A DNA stretch of 21,074 nt from Coptodactyla brooksi (Eukaryota; Arthropoda; Insecta; Coleoptera; Scarabaeidae), in assembly GCA_033557675.1 (NCBI GenBank), contig JAWQRM010000609.1, forward strand, positions 1 to 21,074. The letters run 5' to 3'. Under the pieces are notes generated by a model. That model saw only the letters and a list, made by a program, of their open reading frames with translations, was not told where the DNA came from and did no database searches. This document shows, one piece after another, positions 1 to 9,900 of this stretch. The position numbers were made by a program, and so were the translations under genes. Positions within the stretch are counted from its first letter, which is position 1, and each line of letters begins with the position of its first letter.

Positions 1-229
1 CACTAAAAATTATAAGTACACTTATGAATATTTTCAAACACAATTGCATTTTTCTTTTGTTTTCCTAAAACTAATATACATTCTACTAAAAATTAAAAAC
101 GTGCATTCTTTTACCTACCTACGTGCAATTAATTCACTTATTAAATTTAATTAAAAATTAATTCACTTAGGGGTCCATGATTAAATTTTTATTGTGGTAA
201 GGGGGCCGAAATAAGTTTGGGAACCACTG
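1..229. mobile_element. End of a hAT-like element (terminal motif at 213-229)
   Basis: Positions 213-229 read AAGTTTGGGAACCACTG, the inverse of the CAGTGGTTCCCAAACTT-type terminal inverted repeat common in hAT transposons. The same 17-mer recurs at 738-754 in the same orientation. The matching other end is not in the window, so the element is either cut by the window start or truncated. The rest of the stretch is AT-rich without readable coding sequence. Confidence 0.55.
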
Positions 230-444
230 ATCTAACGGTAATAATGCCTTTATTGGGATCTTCTGTTTCTTCAGGAAATATTTCACCTACAAATTGATTA
301 TTGTTAAGTTATATATATACCTGAGGGACAAAGCGCTTGTGGAACCGTTTCAGGAATACGCTGGACATTGAAGTTTTTTAGGTGAACGTGGATTTTTGTT
401 TGTAGAATTTGTAAGACTAAAAAGAAGGCAAAGACAATAATTTA

Positions 445-757
445 CGACTTAATTTGATTAATTCCAAAAACGAGACAGCTTATTTGGCCGACTTATTCGC
501 CAAATTTAATAAAATAAATTTGAAGTTACAAGGTGATCGATTAAATTATTAAATTATATTATATATAAACAAAACAGAATTTTGGGAGATGAGAATGTTC
601 TCAGTTTCTAAATCTTGCGAAATTACAGAAAATTGATAAAGATTTGCTGGCTTACTGTCAACTTCACAAAAGATTTCGTGACATTCTCCACATTAACATA
701 CCAGATCGGGTATTGGACCCTTACACAAGTGGGCTAGAAGTTTGGGAACCACTGAGA
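445..757 (+). pseudogene. hAT-superfamily (ZBED/SCAND3-like) transposase remnant running into a terminal repeat
   Basis: From 445 the plus strand reads RLNLINSKNETAYLADLFAK followed by FNKINLKLQG, typical of the middle of ZBED/SCAND3-like hAT transposases (an AYLADIF...LN..LQG pattern). From 635 a second segment reads DKDLLAYCQLHKRFRDIL and then IPDRVLDPYTSG. Frameshifts or stops separate the two around 550-634. The usual C-terminal dimerisation domain is missing: the frame runs straight into the terminal motif AAGTTTGGGAACCACTG at 738-754 and stops at TAG. It is an internally deleted, inactive copy. The family is inferred from motif memory. Confidence 0.6.
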
Positions 758-1039
758 TAGTCTAGCGATGTGAAGATGGCGCTATTAAACACCTACAGTT
801 ACTTCTCGCTTTACGACCAACTTCCGTTCCGACGATTACGGCATTAGCAAATTGGTCAATAAGCGAGGGGCTTGCGCCGGGAATGTAGAATCACTTAGTT
901 GATTTCAAAATAAATGACCTTACGTTTTGTGAAGCGTGATATGTATTATTAAATAAGAACAAGACAACTTTTCAAAAAGAAAAAGTGTTTAAAAAAGTGG
1001 AGCAGTGCTTGTTTATCGTTTAAAACGAAATATATTTAA
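758..1039. other. Non-coding spacer, nothing recognised
   Basis: This is AT-rich sequence with no credible open frame, RNA gene or repeat that I can identify. Confidence 0.5.
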
Positions 1040-2200
1040 CTAGCGATTATGTCGCCCGCGTAACGACGACTCCATCCTCACGTTTATTCACTAAAAGCGA
1101 CGGTAAATTAATCAAAACAGACGGTTTTTGTTTCGGCGCTCTTTTTCGCCGGTTTTTTATCCTCGGAGTCCGCCGCGCAGCCGGTCGTCGGGTATCGGCT
1201 CGAATTGGCGTCCGTATCGAGTGACACGGAGCCGGCCCGCGGGCCGTAATTGAAATTTTCAATAAAACTAACGACAGCGACCGTGTTTATAACGCGGCGC
1301 CTCCCGTCCGGAATCGGTCAGTTGGGCCCGGGGTCCGATCGACTTTTTCGTACACATTTTCGCTACGACAACAGGATTACGTTCGCTTTAATTATGAGTG
1401 TTAATTACAAGTTTGAAACGGGTGGGTGCGGGGGTCGGTAATTAAAGCAAAGGAAACTAGCAAGACGCCCGCTCTCGTTACATTGTTATTTTATTTAAAG
1501 AGAGGCGAAAGAGTAATTCGCGTCCGTGAATGTTAATTTCCAGTCATAATTAAATACAAAAAGCGGGCGAGCGCCGCCCTAATTGGGCCGGGGCCGCGCG
1601 AGGACTGCGAATTAAAAAAAAAAGAAAAGCTCGGCGGGCGAAATTGACTAACACTTGAAGATATTTACTCGCCGGTTAGGCGATACGAAGGGCCCTTTCT
1701 TCTTCTCGTTTTGCCGTTTAGTTTCTAGCGCCGTTGTTCTCCGTCGCGGGCCCTTCGCCGTTTTATTAAAAAGAGTGCTAATTTCATTACTACGGTCGTT
1801 TATTTAATGCATTTTAATTTGATGGGGGGGAGGGAAAAGGAGACGAACAGACCGTTTCTGTTGCCCTTTAATTAAAGTAGATTAGGTTCTCCTCGGGACT
1901 TCCAAATTAGAAAAAAAAACGTTCCGATGACGAATCCGATAACGATACGAACGCTTTCGTCCCGTAAATAATAACAAAATAAAAACCGGGAAAGATTACA
2001 AGTCGCGCGTACCAATTATGGTGCAATTCCTGCTGTGTTATTTTAACATTTTCGCTTGCAAATTAAAAAATAACAAACACCGACGCTACAAGGGAGGCGA
2101 CCAATTAATCGGCATCGTTTTCGATGTACGGATTTGATTGCGTGTCAATCGGACGAAAACAGAATCGGGGTTTTGACGTATTTTCCAAAGAATTAACTGA
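1040..2200. promoter_or_regulatory. CpG-rich non-coding block, candidate regulatory region
   Basis: Relative to its AT-rich flanks this stretch is dense in CG dinucleotides and G/C runs (for example 1190-1330 and 1560-1600). These are interleaved with many short AATTA/TAATT tracts, the core recognised by homeodomain proteins. The two short open frames (1047-1262 minus, 1250-1441 plus) show no protein family features. Such texture is seen in insect enhancers or conserved non-coding DNA, but it could also be a 5' exon or promoter of an unseen gene. Assigning regulation is inference. Confidence 0.3.
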
Positions 2201-2694
2201 AAGGTAACTTTGTGACAAGATCTTGTCATGTTTCAGCTTACCGTTATCTTCAATAACTCCTCTGCATTGGAAATGTTTCCAGCGTGTGGATTAGGCTTGT
2301 AAATGTTGCTTCCTTTATCTGTTTCTATCGGTTTTTTGTAAAGAAAACTAGGCGTTTGAAAATGGGTTTGAAAATTTGCTTACAAGGCTACATACTTTCT
2401 GCAAAATGTAATTACTTTGCAAAATGTACAACTTATTCTGGTGACGTTCCTTCAGTGCTGTTAAAATAATCAATTTGTCTTGGGAATGCATGTAACAATT
2501 TTAAAACAAATGAGTAACTACATTTTGTGAAACGTTATGTCAATTGTCAAATATTTACTGATTGTAAATTTTATATTTCAATTTGTTTTCTTTCTCCTAC
2601 TTGTGGATGACATACTTTAGGTTTTTGTATGAATATATTTAATTGAAAACATACTACAGATGTTTTTCTCCCACGCGAACGAAAATACATCATA
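2201..2694. other. Non-coding spacer, possibly decayed 5' part of the Penelope-like element
   Basis: The stretch is AT-rich. Short frames (2284-2469 plus, 2571-2762 minus) have no family features. The right-hand part, after about 2600, may be eroded reverse transcriptase sequence belonging to the next feature. Confidence 0.35.
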
Positions 2695-3112
2695 AATGCG
2701 GTCAACCCATTCAACTCTTTTATCAAATTTTGAACCAGATACGTAGACGATATATTCTGCATATGGAACGGGAACCTTAATCAGTTAAATGACTTTCATA
2801 ATTATTTAAACATTATTACACAAAAACTTACATTTACTATTGAAGTAGAATCAAATAATAATATCAATTATCTAGATTTAACTATATTAAATATAAAGAA
2901 TAAATTAAATCATATAAACTAAATCATATGAATTAGTTGCCTTTAGATATTATTTCAACCGGGTTTTATAATTATCCTTTAAATTCGATCAATAGAAATA
3001 AAGAATTGAATCACGTACAAATTAGCTCAAACATTTAACAATCCTATTAATACTATTAAAAAGTTGGAATTAAAATGCAATACTGTTAAAGATCCCTTAT
3101 GTATTTACTATT
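2695..3112 (+). pseudogene. Penelope-like element reverse transcriptase remnant
   Basis: The plus frame from 2695 reads NAVNPFNSFIKF, a stop where Trp is expected, then TRYVDDIFCIWNGNLNQLND. The YVDD catalytic box is at 2740-2751. Further on are LTFTIEVESNNNINYLDLTI and a stop at 2920. RYVDDI followed about 45 residues later by (I)N(F/Y)LDLTI is the pattern of Penelope-like reverse transcriptases. After a frameshift, weak similarity continues (YPLNSINRNKELNHVQ, then LKCNTVKDPL) to a stop at 3110. The copy is dead: it has internal stops and frameshifts and no intact N-terminal fingers. A non-LTR element is less likely because of the NYLDL motif. Confidence 0.65.
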
Positions 3113-3749
3113 AGTTCACGAATAGTGGTTTTTCTTTCGTTATTTGGTTTCGTAATTTTGTTGATATTGTTCTTACTAATGTTTGTTATTTCTATGTATG
3201 AACTATTCCCACTTAAAATTAAGCAATACCTACGTAAAGTGCGGCCCTGAATAGGAGCTGCAAAAGGTTGTTTATGAGGGGGTCACAAAACCCATCACAA
3301 ACTGGGAGAACTATAGATGTTTCCCGCATATCTCCCTACGTCTCTTATTTACAGAAAGAATATGCGAAGCTCAAGGCCGTAATTGAATTGCGCAATAGCA
3401 CGGAGAAGAAGAAATCGCGAACCGGTGCTGTCCCGTCGAAAAAGCATTTTAGATTATGTCGACTACGGAAGAGAACATTATTTTATCATACCTTATGTAA
3501 CATTGCTTATTCCTGGTGACCTCCCTTAATTAGTTCTATATTTTGTTCTTTCCGAGAATAATTTTTGATTCTTTTTCCAGAAATCTATCAAAATTTGATC
3601 GCCCTTGAAAATCGTAAGTGAACAATACTGCTCAAATAATCAAATAGACCCCAATGGAACGGTTTCAAAACAGGAAGCTAGGAAGAACCCGCGTCGTTAT
3701 ACGTATATACGTCGTTGACCAAAACGTTTGTGTAATAAAACTTATTGAT
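3113..3749. other. Unassigned stretch with an 83-codon open frame (3268-3519, plus)
   Basis: The open frame encodes a basic, Lys/Arg-rich peptide with a short segment of helical character (EYAKLKAVIELRN). It matches no family I recognise, lacks a methionine context or neighbours that support expression, and directly follows the Penelope-like remnant. A TTACAG acceptor-like site lies inside it. I treat it as unproven. The remainder, including the palindromic TATACGTATATA near 3697, is AT-rich and featureless. Confidence 0.3.
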
Positions 3750-4534
3750 GCATTGGAAACATTATACATTTATTTTTTTATTTGTACAGCTTTATGTTCT
3801 TACCAAAGCTAGATTACTAATGTACAGTATACGAAGTTTTGAAAAATATCGGTCAAGGAATTAAAAAAAAAAAAAAGAGAGATTTCAAAAATAATGGAAG
3901 ATTCGAGAGAAAACATTCGATCCCGTTTAGAAGCCGTGAAATATTTTGTTTGTTCCGAATCGTCTTCCATTATTTAAGAAAAACGAATCGTTAAATGGTA
4001 AAAATCTTGAATACTACTATGTCCTCAATACTATATTGCAAATTTCAGTTAACAACTAACTAAATCCGCGTTGAAATTAAACTTATTTGTAATTAAGTAA
4101 AAGGACGAGTGAAAACGGAATAATAAATCGGAACGAACGGACGACAATAATAATAATAATCATCGGTAAAAGAATTTTAATATATTTAGCATTTACTTAA
4201 TTACAGTACGCAATTATAGATACATTAATTAATTGGGAGTATTACCTACAGCCAGAAAAATATCACCACATATTTTAAACTACATTTCTCGAGTCTACCG
4301 TACGATCCACTACTTTTTGCTCATTTTGAGAGTCCATGATTAATGTTTTTTTTTTTTCTGTTGAATTAAACAACCGATAATAGCTAAAAAAGTGGGTGTC
4401 ACTTACGTGAGAGTATATGTATATATAAAACAGTTCTAACTATACATAGAAAATAAAAACTTGGTATAAAAACACCATACTCGGTATTTCCTTTGTACAT
4501 TTATTTAATCATAAGGGACATATATATATATATA

Positions 4535-4566
<32 letters not shown>

Positions 4567-6219
4567 AAGCATTCGCACAATTATACCACATACGAAAAAG
4601 AAAGGAGAGGCGGAATAGAAACATGTGACGTAGAAAGAGATAAAAGCGGGACGAAGGAAGGATGGTAGAGAGAACGGTGAACGAAAGAGGTGTGCACAAA
4701 AACAAAATACCTCCAGACATACTCGAGACCACACCACCCGATACCGATCGGAATCGAAAACGTAACACCCGGGGTTACAAGAAAATTATCGTTACGATAA
4801 AAAGCTAACTAGTCGGAATCGCAAGAAGTTTGCCGACGTATCGAGGAAACAAAGACGAAAAAACGAAAAAAAGAAAAAAATTAAAGAAAAATCCATTAAA
4901 AAAAATCGTTTTTATAAATGCTGTTTTATTTATTATACACATCGCGACTACGATAGTGTGGGCATAACGTAGTCGTATCTACTTTTGATTACATTATTAT
5001 AATCCCTTATATTTTGAAGGTATTTCCACTTAACATTATAGTATTTATATCGATACAAAAAATTCTTTTTCATCTCGTATTCGCTATGTAAGTTCTTCGC
5101 GTTGATGTTATAAAAAAAAAAAAAATAATACTCGAAAGTTATACTTAATAAAAGAAATGTTTTATGTAAAATGAAAATTATTTACATCATTCGCATTCAT
5201 TAAACTATTATAGTAGAAATTATTCAATCTAGAGAAAAAAAAATAATTATATAATACACTAGAAGATATAGTAACACGACAAATAATAACGTATACGAAA
5301 ATAAACAAAACGCTATTTAATTACAATTTCAGTAGTAACAAATAACTAATGCGGAACAGCGGATGAGTCACACAAAGACAAAAAAAAAAATGAACGTAAG
5401 AAATATTTTCAAGGAAAGAAGAGGAAGAAAAAGTAAATTAACTAAATTTACAGAGTATTCGTTAAAAAAAAAAAAACAATGAAATGGAAAAATTTACATC
5501 ACTTTCCATCACGCTGCGACGTATTAAAAACAATTACAGTAATAAATGTAAATAGACAATCAACTACATTCCCATAACGCTATTTAGTTTAGCTTACGTT
5601 TAAACAATTGTTCGAGAATCGTATTGTACCTTTGAAGAAAAATGACTCTTCGACATACATATCGTAAATGTTATTTATATATGTATCTGTTTATTTATAT
5701 ATAGTTTATATTAGTTTCTTTCGTACAAAAACAAAATAGATGCTATTTATTTACGTGTGGAAAAGTGACAGTTGCAAAACGAAAAATAGAAGCGAAAATT
5801 ATTAAAAAAAAAAAAAAAAAACTTATCGCAGTCTTTTTCTTGCTCACTTTGTCTTCCCGGTACGAAAGTGGTGGACAAAGTATACGGGTATAACAGTATA
5901 CGAGTACAAGGTGGTGTGGTGCTTTGAAATCGAATAAATACATAATTAACACGAATGTATAACATTTTTTTTCCAGAAAATCGTTGGCTTAATTTACAAA
6001 ATGGTACACGGATTATACTAAGTGGGATTAGTTTAGCAGAGAAGATTTCCTCCGACACTTGACGACCTCACACTTTTCGTTTAATTATTGGTAGATTAGG
6101 TAGAAGTATTTTTTCTTTTATTTTTCTTTTAAATCACTCTATACATCTCTGTACACAGTCCACAGTCCGAAACGGTCTGAAACAGTCCAAAGGCCGCAAA
6201 AGTATCTACAAGGGGATGA
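3750..6219 (-). other. Probable osa 3' UTR and downstream flank (3' end undetermined)
   Basis: After the stop codon the sequence turns strongly AT-rich and has no coding signal. Many minus-strand AATAAA hexamers occur (TTTATT on the plus strand), including near 6117, 5746, 5692, 4923, 4500 and 3768, so alternative poly(A) sites are possible and none can be chosen from sequence alone. Long A-runs (for example 5805-5820 and 5111-5125) and a TA microsatellite lie within it. Open frames in this stretch cover poly-T/A and TA runs and are not credible genes. Confidence 0.45.
4516..4566. repeat. (TA)n microsatellite with a central TG interruption
   Basis: About 50 bp of near-perfect TA dinucleotide repeat is interrupted once by TGTGTG. 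Two overlapping minus-strand frames that read through it give runs of alternating Tyr/Ile and are artefacts of the repeat. Confidence 0.95.
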
Positions 6220-6990
6220 TTAGCTGTGGGATATCTTGTACAGCACCTTCGAGAGAAGCAACGCCACCTGTTGGTCGAGTATTTGGCTCATCACTAACGC
6301 CAGCAACCGCGATTCCTGCTGAACGAGAAGAGGCCTATTATCCGGGTGTTCGGCTAAAAAAACTAACGTAGACGCGGCACGTCTTAACATGTCCAAACTA
6401 GTTCCCATCGAGTCGGGATTATCGCGCAGGGCCGATATACCGTGCTGATTGGCCACGCCCAGAGCACTCATCTCGGCCTGTTCGATAAAAGCTACCAGAA
6501 GCGAGACGCAAGGTTGCTGCAACGCGACCACCCTCGCCATACAACTGTCGGCCGCGGCCAAATAATGTAATAAGTTTATCGAGAACTCCCGTAATACTTG
6601 ATCTTCGGACCGGCACAAGTGCTTTGTCAATACCGCGCACAGCCTCTCTAACCGCGAAAACGGAGGCGTCGCTATAACCAAGTCGACGTTGTTATTGGTC
6701 ACGCACAATTTGCAGAGTGCCTCTAAGGCCAATCGTTGCGGGGATAGTAAAGATGACGATGCCACCGATTGAAACGGATCTTGACCCTGCGCCGACGGAC
6801 ATATCGCCCAGTGAAGCAGCCCGTCCAGTAACGGTCTCGCCACTTCTTCCGGATACTGATCCAAGTTTATTTGGCCGGCGATGTTTGCCGTCGATACTAA
6901 AATGTTCTCCCGAATTTGCACTAAGAAATCCCACCACCATTCTCCTTCGCCTTGCAAACTGCTGCAAGAATCTGAAAAGTCCGCGTCTTC
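6220..6990 (-). CDS. osa: osa exon j, end of BAF250_C and stop codon
   Basis: The exon is 771 nt, 256 codons plus stop, with acceptor TTTATAG above 6990. It encodes EDADFSDSCSS, then EGEWWWDFLVQIREN and NIAGQINLDQYPE. Further on are LLDGLLHWAICPSA, LSPQRLALEALCKL, NNVDLVIATPPFSRLERL and DMLRRAASTLVFLAEH. It ends LLSKVLYKISHS. These match human ARID1A blocks such as LLDGLLHWAVCPSA and NNVDLILATPPFSRLEKL, and the protein stops at the position expected for the family. This is an armadillo-like helical region at the C-terminus that packs into the remodeller core. Confidence 0.98.
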   Translation of the reverse strand, partial: EDADFSDSCSSLQGEGEWWWDFLVQIRENILVSTANIAGQINLDQYPEEVARPLLDGLLHWAICPSAQGQDPFQSVASSSLLSPQRLALEALCKLCVTNNNVDLVIATPPFSRLERLCAVLTKHLCRSEDQVLREFSINLLHYLAAADSCMARVVALQQPCVSLLVAFIEQAEMSALGVANQHGISALRDNPDSMGTSLDMLRRAASTLVFLAEHPDNRPLLVQQESRLLALVMSQILDQQVALLLSKVLYKISHS

Positions 6991-9900
6991 CTATAAAGAA
7001 AACGCGAGTAATAATAACAAAAATAATAGAAAAATCAGACAACTCCTCCTTGTCCTTACCTCGCGGTCGTAGTTTCTAGTTTTCAGCGTACGCAGAGGAT
7101 GTTCGTGATGGAATAACAGCAATTTCCCCACTAGGGCTAGGAAGGTGGAGGTGCGCGCGAATTCTATCTCGTTGCCGGGTATGAAAGTTAAGCTACGAAG
7201 TATGTTAGATATGCAAATGCAACGTTTCCCCACGCAGTCTTGACTTTCGGTAAGAAGAACCAAGCTGGCGTCGTCCCGGCTGTAGGCCTCGTCCTCGTAG
7301 TCGGACATGCGTCGACGTTTTAGAGTGCCCGCGGCGTCTCGAACGTTCAGGCAGCTAACGTTGCCGTCGACGCCGCCGGCGGCCGTCTTCAGATCTACGT
7401 CGACATCTACACTTTTCAGTTCGTCACTCACTACTTCAGTCTTAATGCTGCGGCCTTTGATCTCTGAGGGTACCGTATCGTTTTCTTCGGGCGCGGTCTC
7501 TTTCTTAATTCGAGATATCACATCACTTAAAGTTTTTGTCCTTCGTTTAATTTTGTCACTAATATTCGTTATTTCGGGAGGGAGAGGGGGAGTCCGACAC
7601 GTTTCCTCATCTTTCTCTTCTCTAGATTCCGTTTTTATTTTGTCCTCCATTTTTCTGTAGAAGGGGATTCGTCCGAATTCCGCGTGAAAAGTCGGTAATA
7701 TGTGCTCCGACGTTTGGTGCCAAGGATCGGTAACCACTTCCGCTAACAAGTCGATACCGGCAGCGTCTCCTTTAGTATCCCAACTTTTATGATGATCTCG
7801 TATGAAAATATCTTCGCTTCTATCGATTAATTTTATCGGGCAACCTTTTCTACTATTTAACGTGTAATTTTCCGTTTTGTTCAACACTAAAGTTCTATTA
7901 TCGGGATCGACCGAAGTCACTACACCTCCTAGATCCACCTCTACCTCTTCCTCCGCGTCCTTGGTCTCTTTATCGTTTTCCTGTTTCGGGAAAGGACCGT
8001 CGAACATGTCCGATAGGCTCTTACGCAAATGTTCTAAAAGTAGATCTAGCAAACCGTGCCATTGATTTAAACAGAAGTAACCGACGGAGCTGTCGTCGAA
8101 TAACAGCACGTTCAATACGTCCAACGCGTAACAGCTTTCTAACAGTAGACCGGAACGTAGACACATAATCACGCGCCAGGCGTCTACCGGTCCCAAGTCC
8201 GTTCGACATATTCTTTTCCTGCGATAGAGCACCGGAACCGTCGCTTCTACGCTCTCGGGAGGGAACGTTATTTCTCGTTTCGGTAGTTGACTTTGGTTGT
8301 ACGATCCGGAAGGCGGCACTTGCGCCTGCGTGCTTTTTCCCGGCTGTTGAGGCTGCATGCCAAACGGTTTGCCCGCTCGCGAACCCATCGGCGGTCTTAA
8401 AGCGGAGTTGGGCGGCACGCCGGGCGTCTGCATCCCGGACCATTGTTGGTTGCCTTGCGGCGAAGGTTGAAATCCTTGGTTCGGTGAATATCTGTCCCAT
8501 TGGCCCGGCGGCCTACCGCCTTGATTCCATTGTTGCCCGCCGGCTCCTGGACCGCTACTTCCGTACTGGCCTGCCCTAAATTGAGTATTGTTCGTCCAAC
8601 CGCCTGAAAAGTAAGGATAAATGGGAAATTACTAATTACCCCGCGCGTTAATAGAATCTCCACTTACCGTACATCTGTGGCCTTTGCTGCGGTCCGAACT
8701 GCGGGTAACCGCCTTGTTGATCCTTTGCGAAGTCCGGGTGTCGTCTAGGCGGTTGGGGCATATTTTTATTAGGCTGTACTCCGGGGTAATTGCCGCTCGC
8801 GGCGTTCCCTTGCTGATTAGGATAATTCTACGAAAATTATATTTTATATATAATGTATTTTACTAGAGAGGAATACCGTACCGCTCCTACCTGCTGATCG
8901 GGTCTGTAATATTCTTGTTGGCTGGCATAAGGAGTGGGCGGTTGGGTAGCGGGAGGTCCACCGCTGCCCGGCGCACCACCGTAACTTGCCCTGGACGAAT
9001 ACCCACTCCCGGGCGTACCTCCCATTCCGTAACGGGTATACGACTCTTGTCCCTGTGCCGGGACTCCTTGCGTATTGGTCCCGGACGTGGCGGGAGTGTC
9101 TCCGGAATAAGGTGTGTACACCGGCCTGGGAGAAGCGTACCCCGTTCCGCCTGCGTACCCAGAGTATTGATCTGGAGGCGCGCCCGGTCCCGGTCCCGGA
9201 TACTGGTTGTAACCTCCCTGCCCGGCATAACCTTGCCCTTGTCCTTGCGGGCGAGGAGGAGTTCCCGTCGAGTACGGAGGATGAGTTCCGCTCGGAAATG
9301 GGCCCCCTCTAGGTGGCGGACTCGGCGAAACATCGTCAAACGGGTTTGAAACGTTTACGTTGTCGGAGGGACCTCCTGCGGGACTCGACCCCGTCGAAGT
9401 AGCGTTACCCATGTGATTTGCGCCTACGGAACCTGGGGAGGAAAAGAATTGTGTTGAGAAAATTCGCGTAAACGAAAGTGTTTTTATTACCTCCGTGCGG
9501 TGAGGGTGTGTTCGTTTGCGACGACGACCTCTGCGAAGGTGGATTAAAATCGGGGTTAGCTCCCGGTGGATAACCGTATCCGGAATAGCCGTCCATAGAT
9601 TGTCCGCCGGAACCGGGTGCGGGAAAAGAATCCTGGGAGTTAGAAGATCCCGGAGACGGTACCGAAGCGGCCTTGGCACCTTTTTTCTTAGAGCTAGCTT
9701 CCACTTGACTTATGATGGGCTGCGGGTCGATTCCCCCTCTATCAAACTGACATTCGTAGGCGAGCAAATTTTTCGTGTAATGTTTGCGAAGCGTATACGC
9801 GGCACTCGACGAGGCACCGATACCAAGCATACCGGCGATGTCTTTCCATGTCTTGTTTTTCGTGACCTATGGTGTTTCAATACAAATTATGTACCATAAG

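Noticed and set aside
1047..1441. Short open frames in the CpG-rich block, or a tRNA gene there
   Set aside because: The peptides are Arg/Thr-rich with no family features, and no T-loop (GGTTCRA-type) motif or cloverleaf could be drawn.
4501..4768. Two overlapping minus-strand open frames of 78-87 codons
   Set aside because: Their C-terminal parts are the TA microsatellite translated as Tyr/Ile repeats; the rest lies in AT-rich probable 3' UTR without family features.
5743..6058. Minus-strand open frames of 69-103 codons
   Set aside because: They run through a long A/T homopolymer (poly-Phe) within the probable osa 3' UTR.
6692..7079. Open frames on both strands around the last osa intron
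   Set aside because: They overlap conserved BAF250_C coding sequence in another frame or strand, or cross the 69-bp intron.
7307..8065. Plus-strand open frames, Ser/Arg-rich
   Set aside because: They are antisense to osa exon i and have no independent support.
8021..8663. Minus-strand frames overlapping osa exon i in another register
   Set aside because: They are alternative frames of the same exon; the chosen frame matches ARID1 proteins and joins in phase.
8915..9349. Plus-strand open frames over 8915-9349
   Set aside because: They are antisense shadows of osa exon g, explained by its Gly/Pro codon composition.
9516..9899. 127-codon plus-strand open frame
   Set aside because: It is antisense to the ARID-encoding exon f, which has strong family matches on the minus strand.
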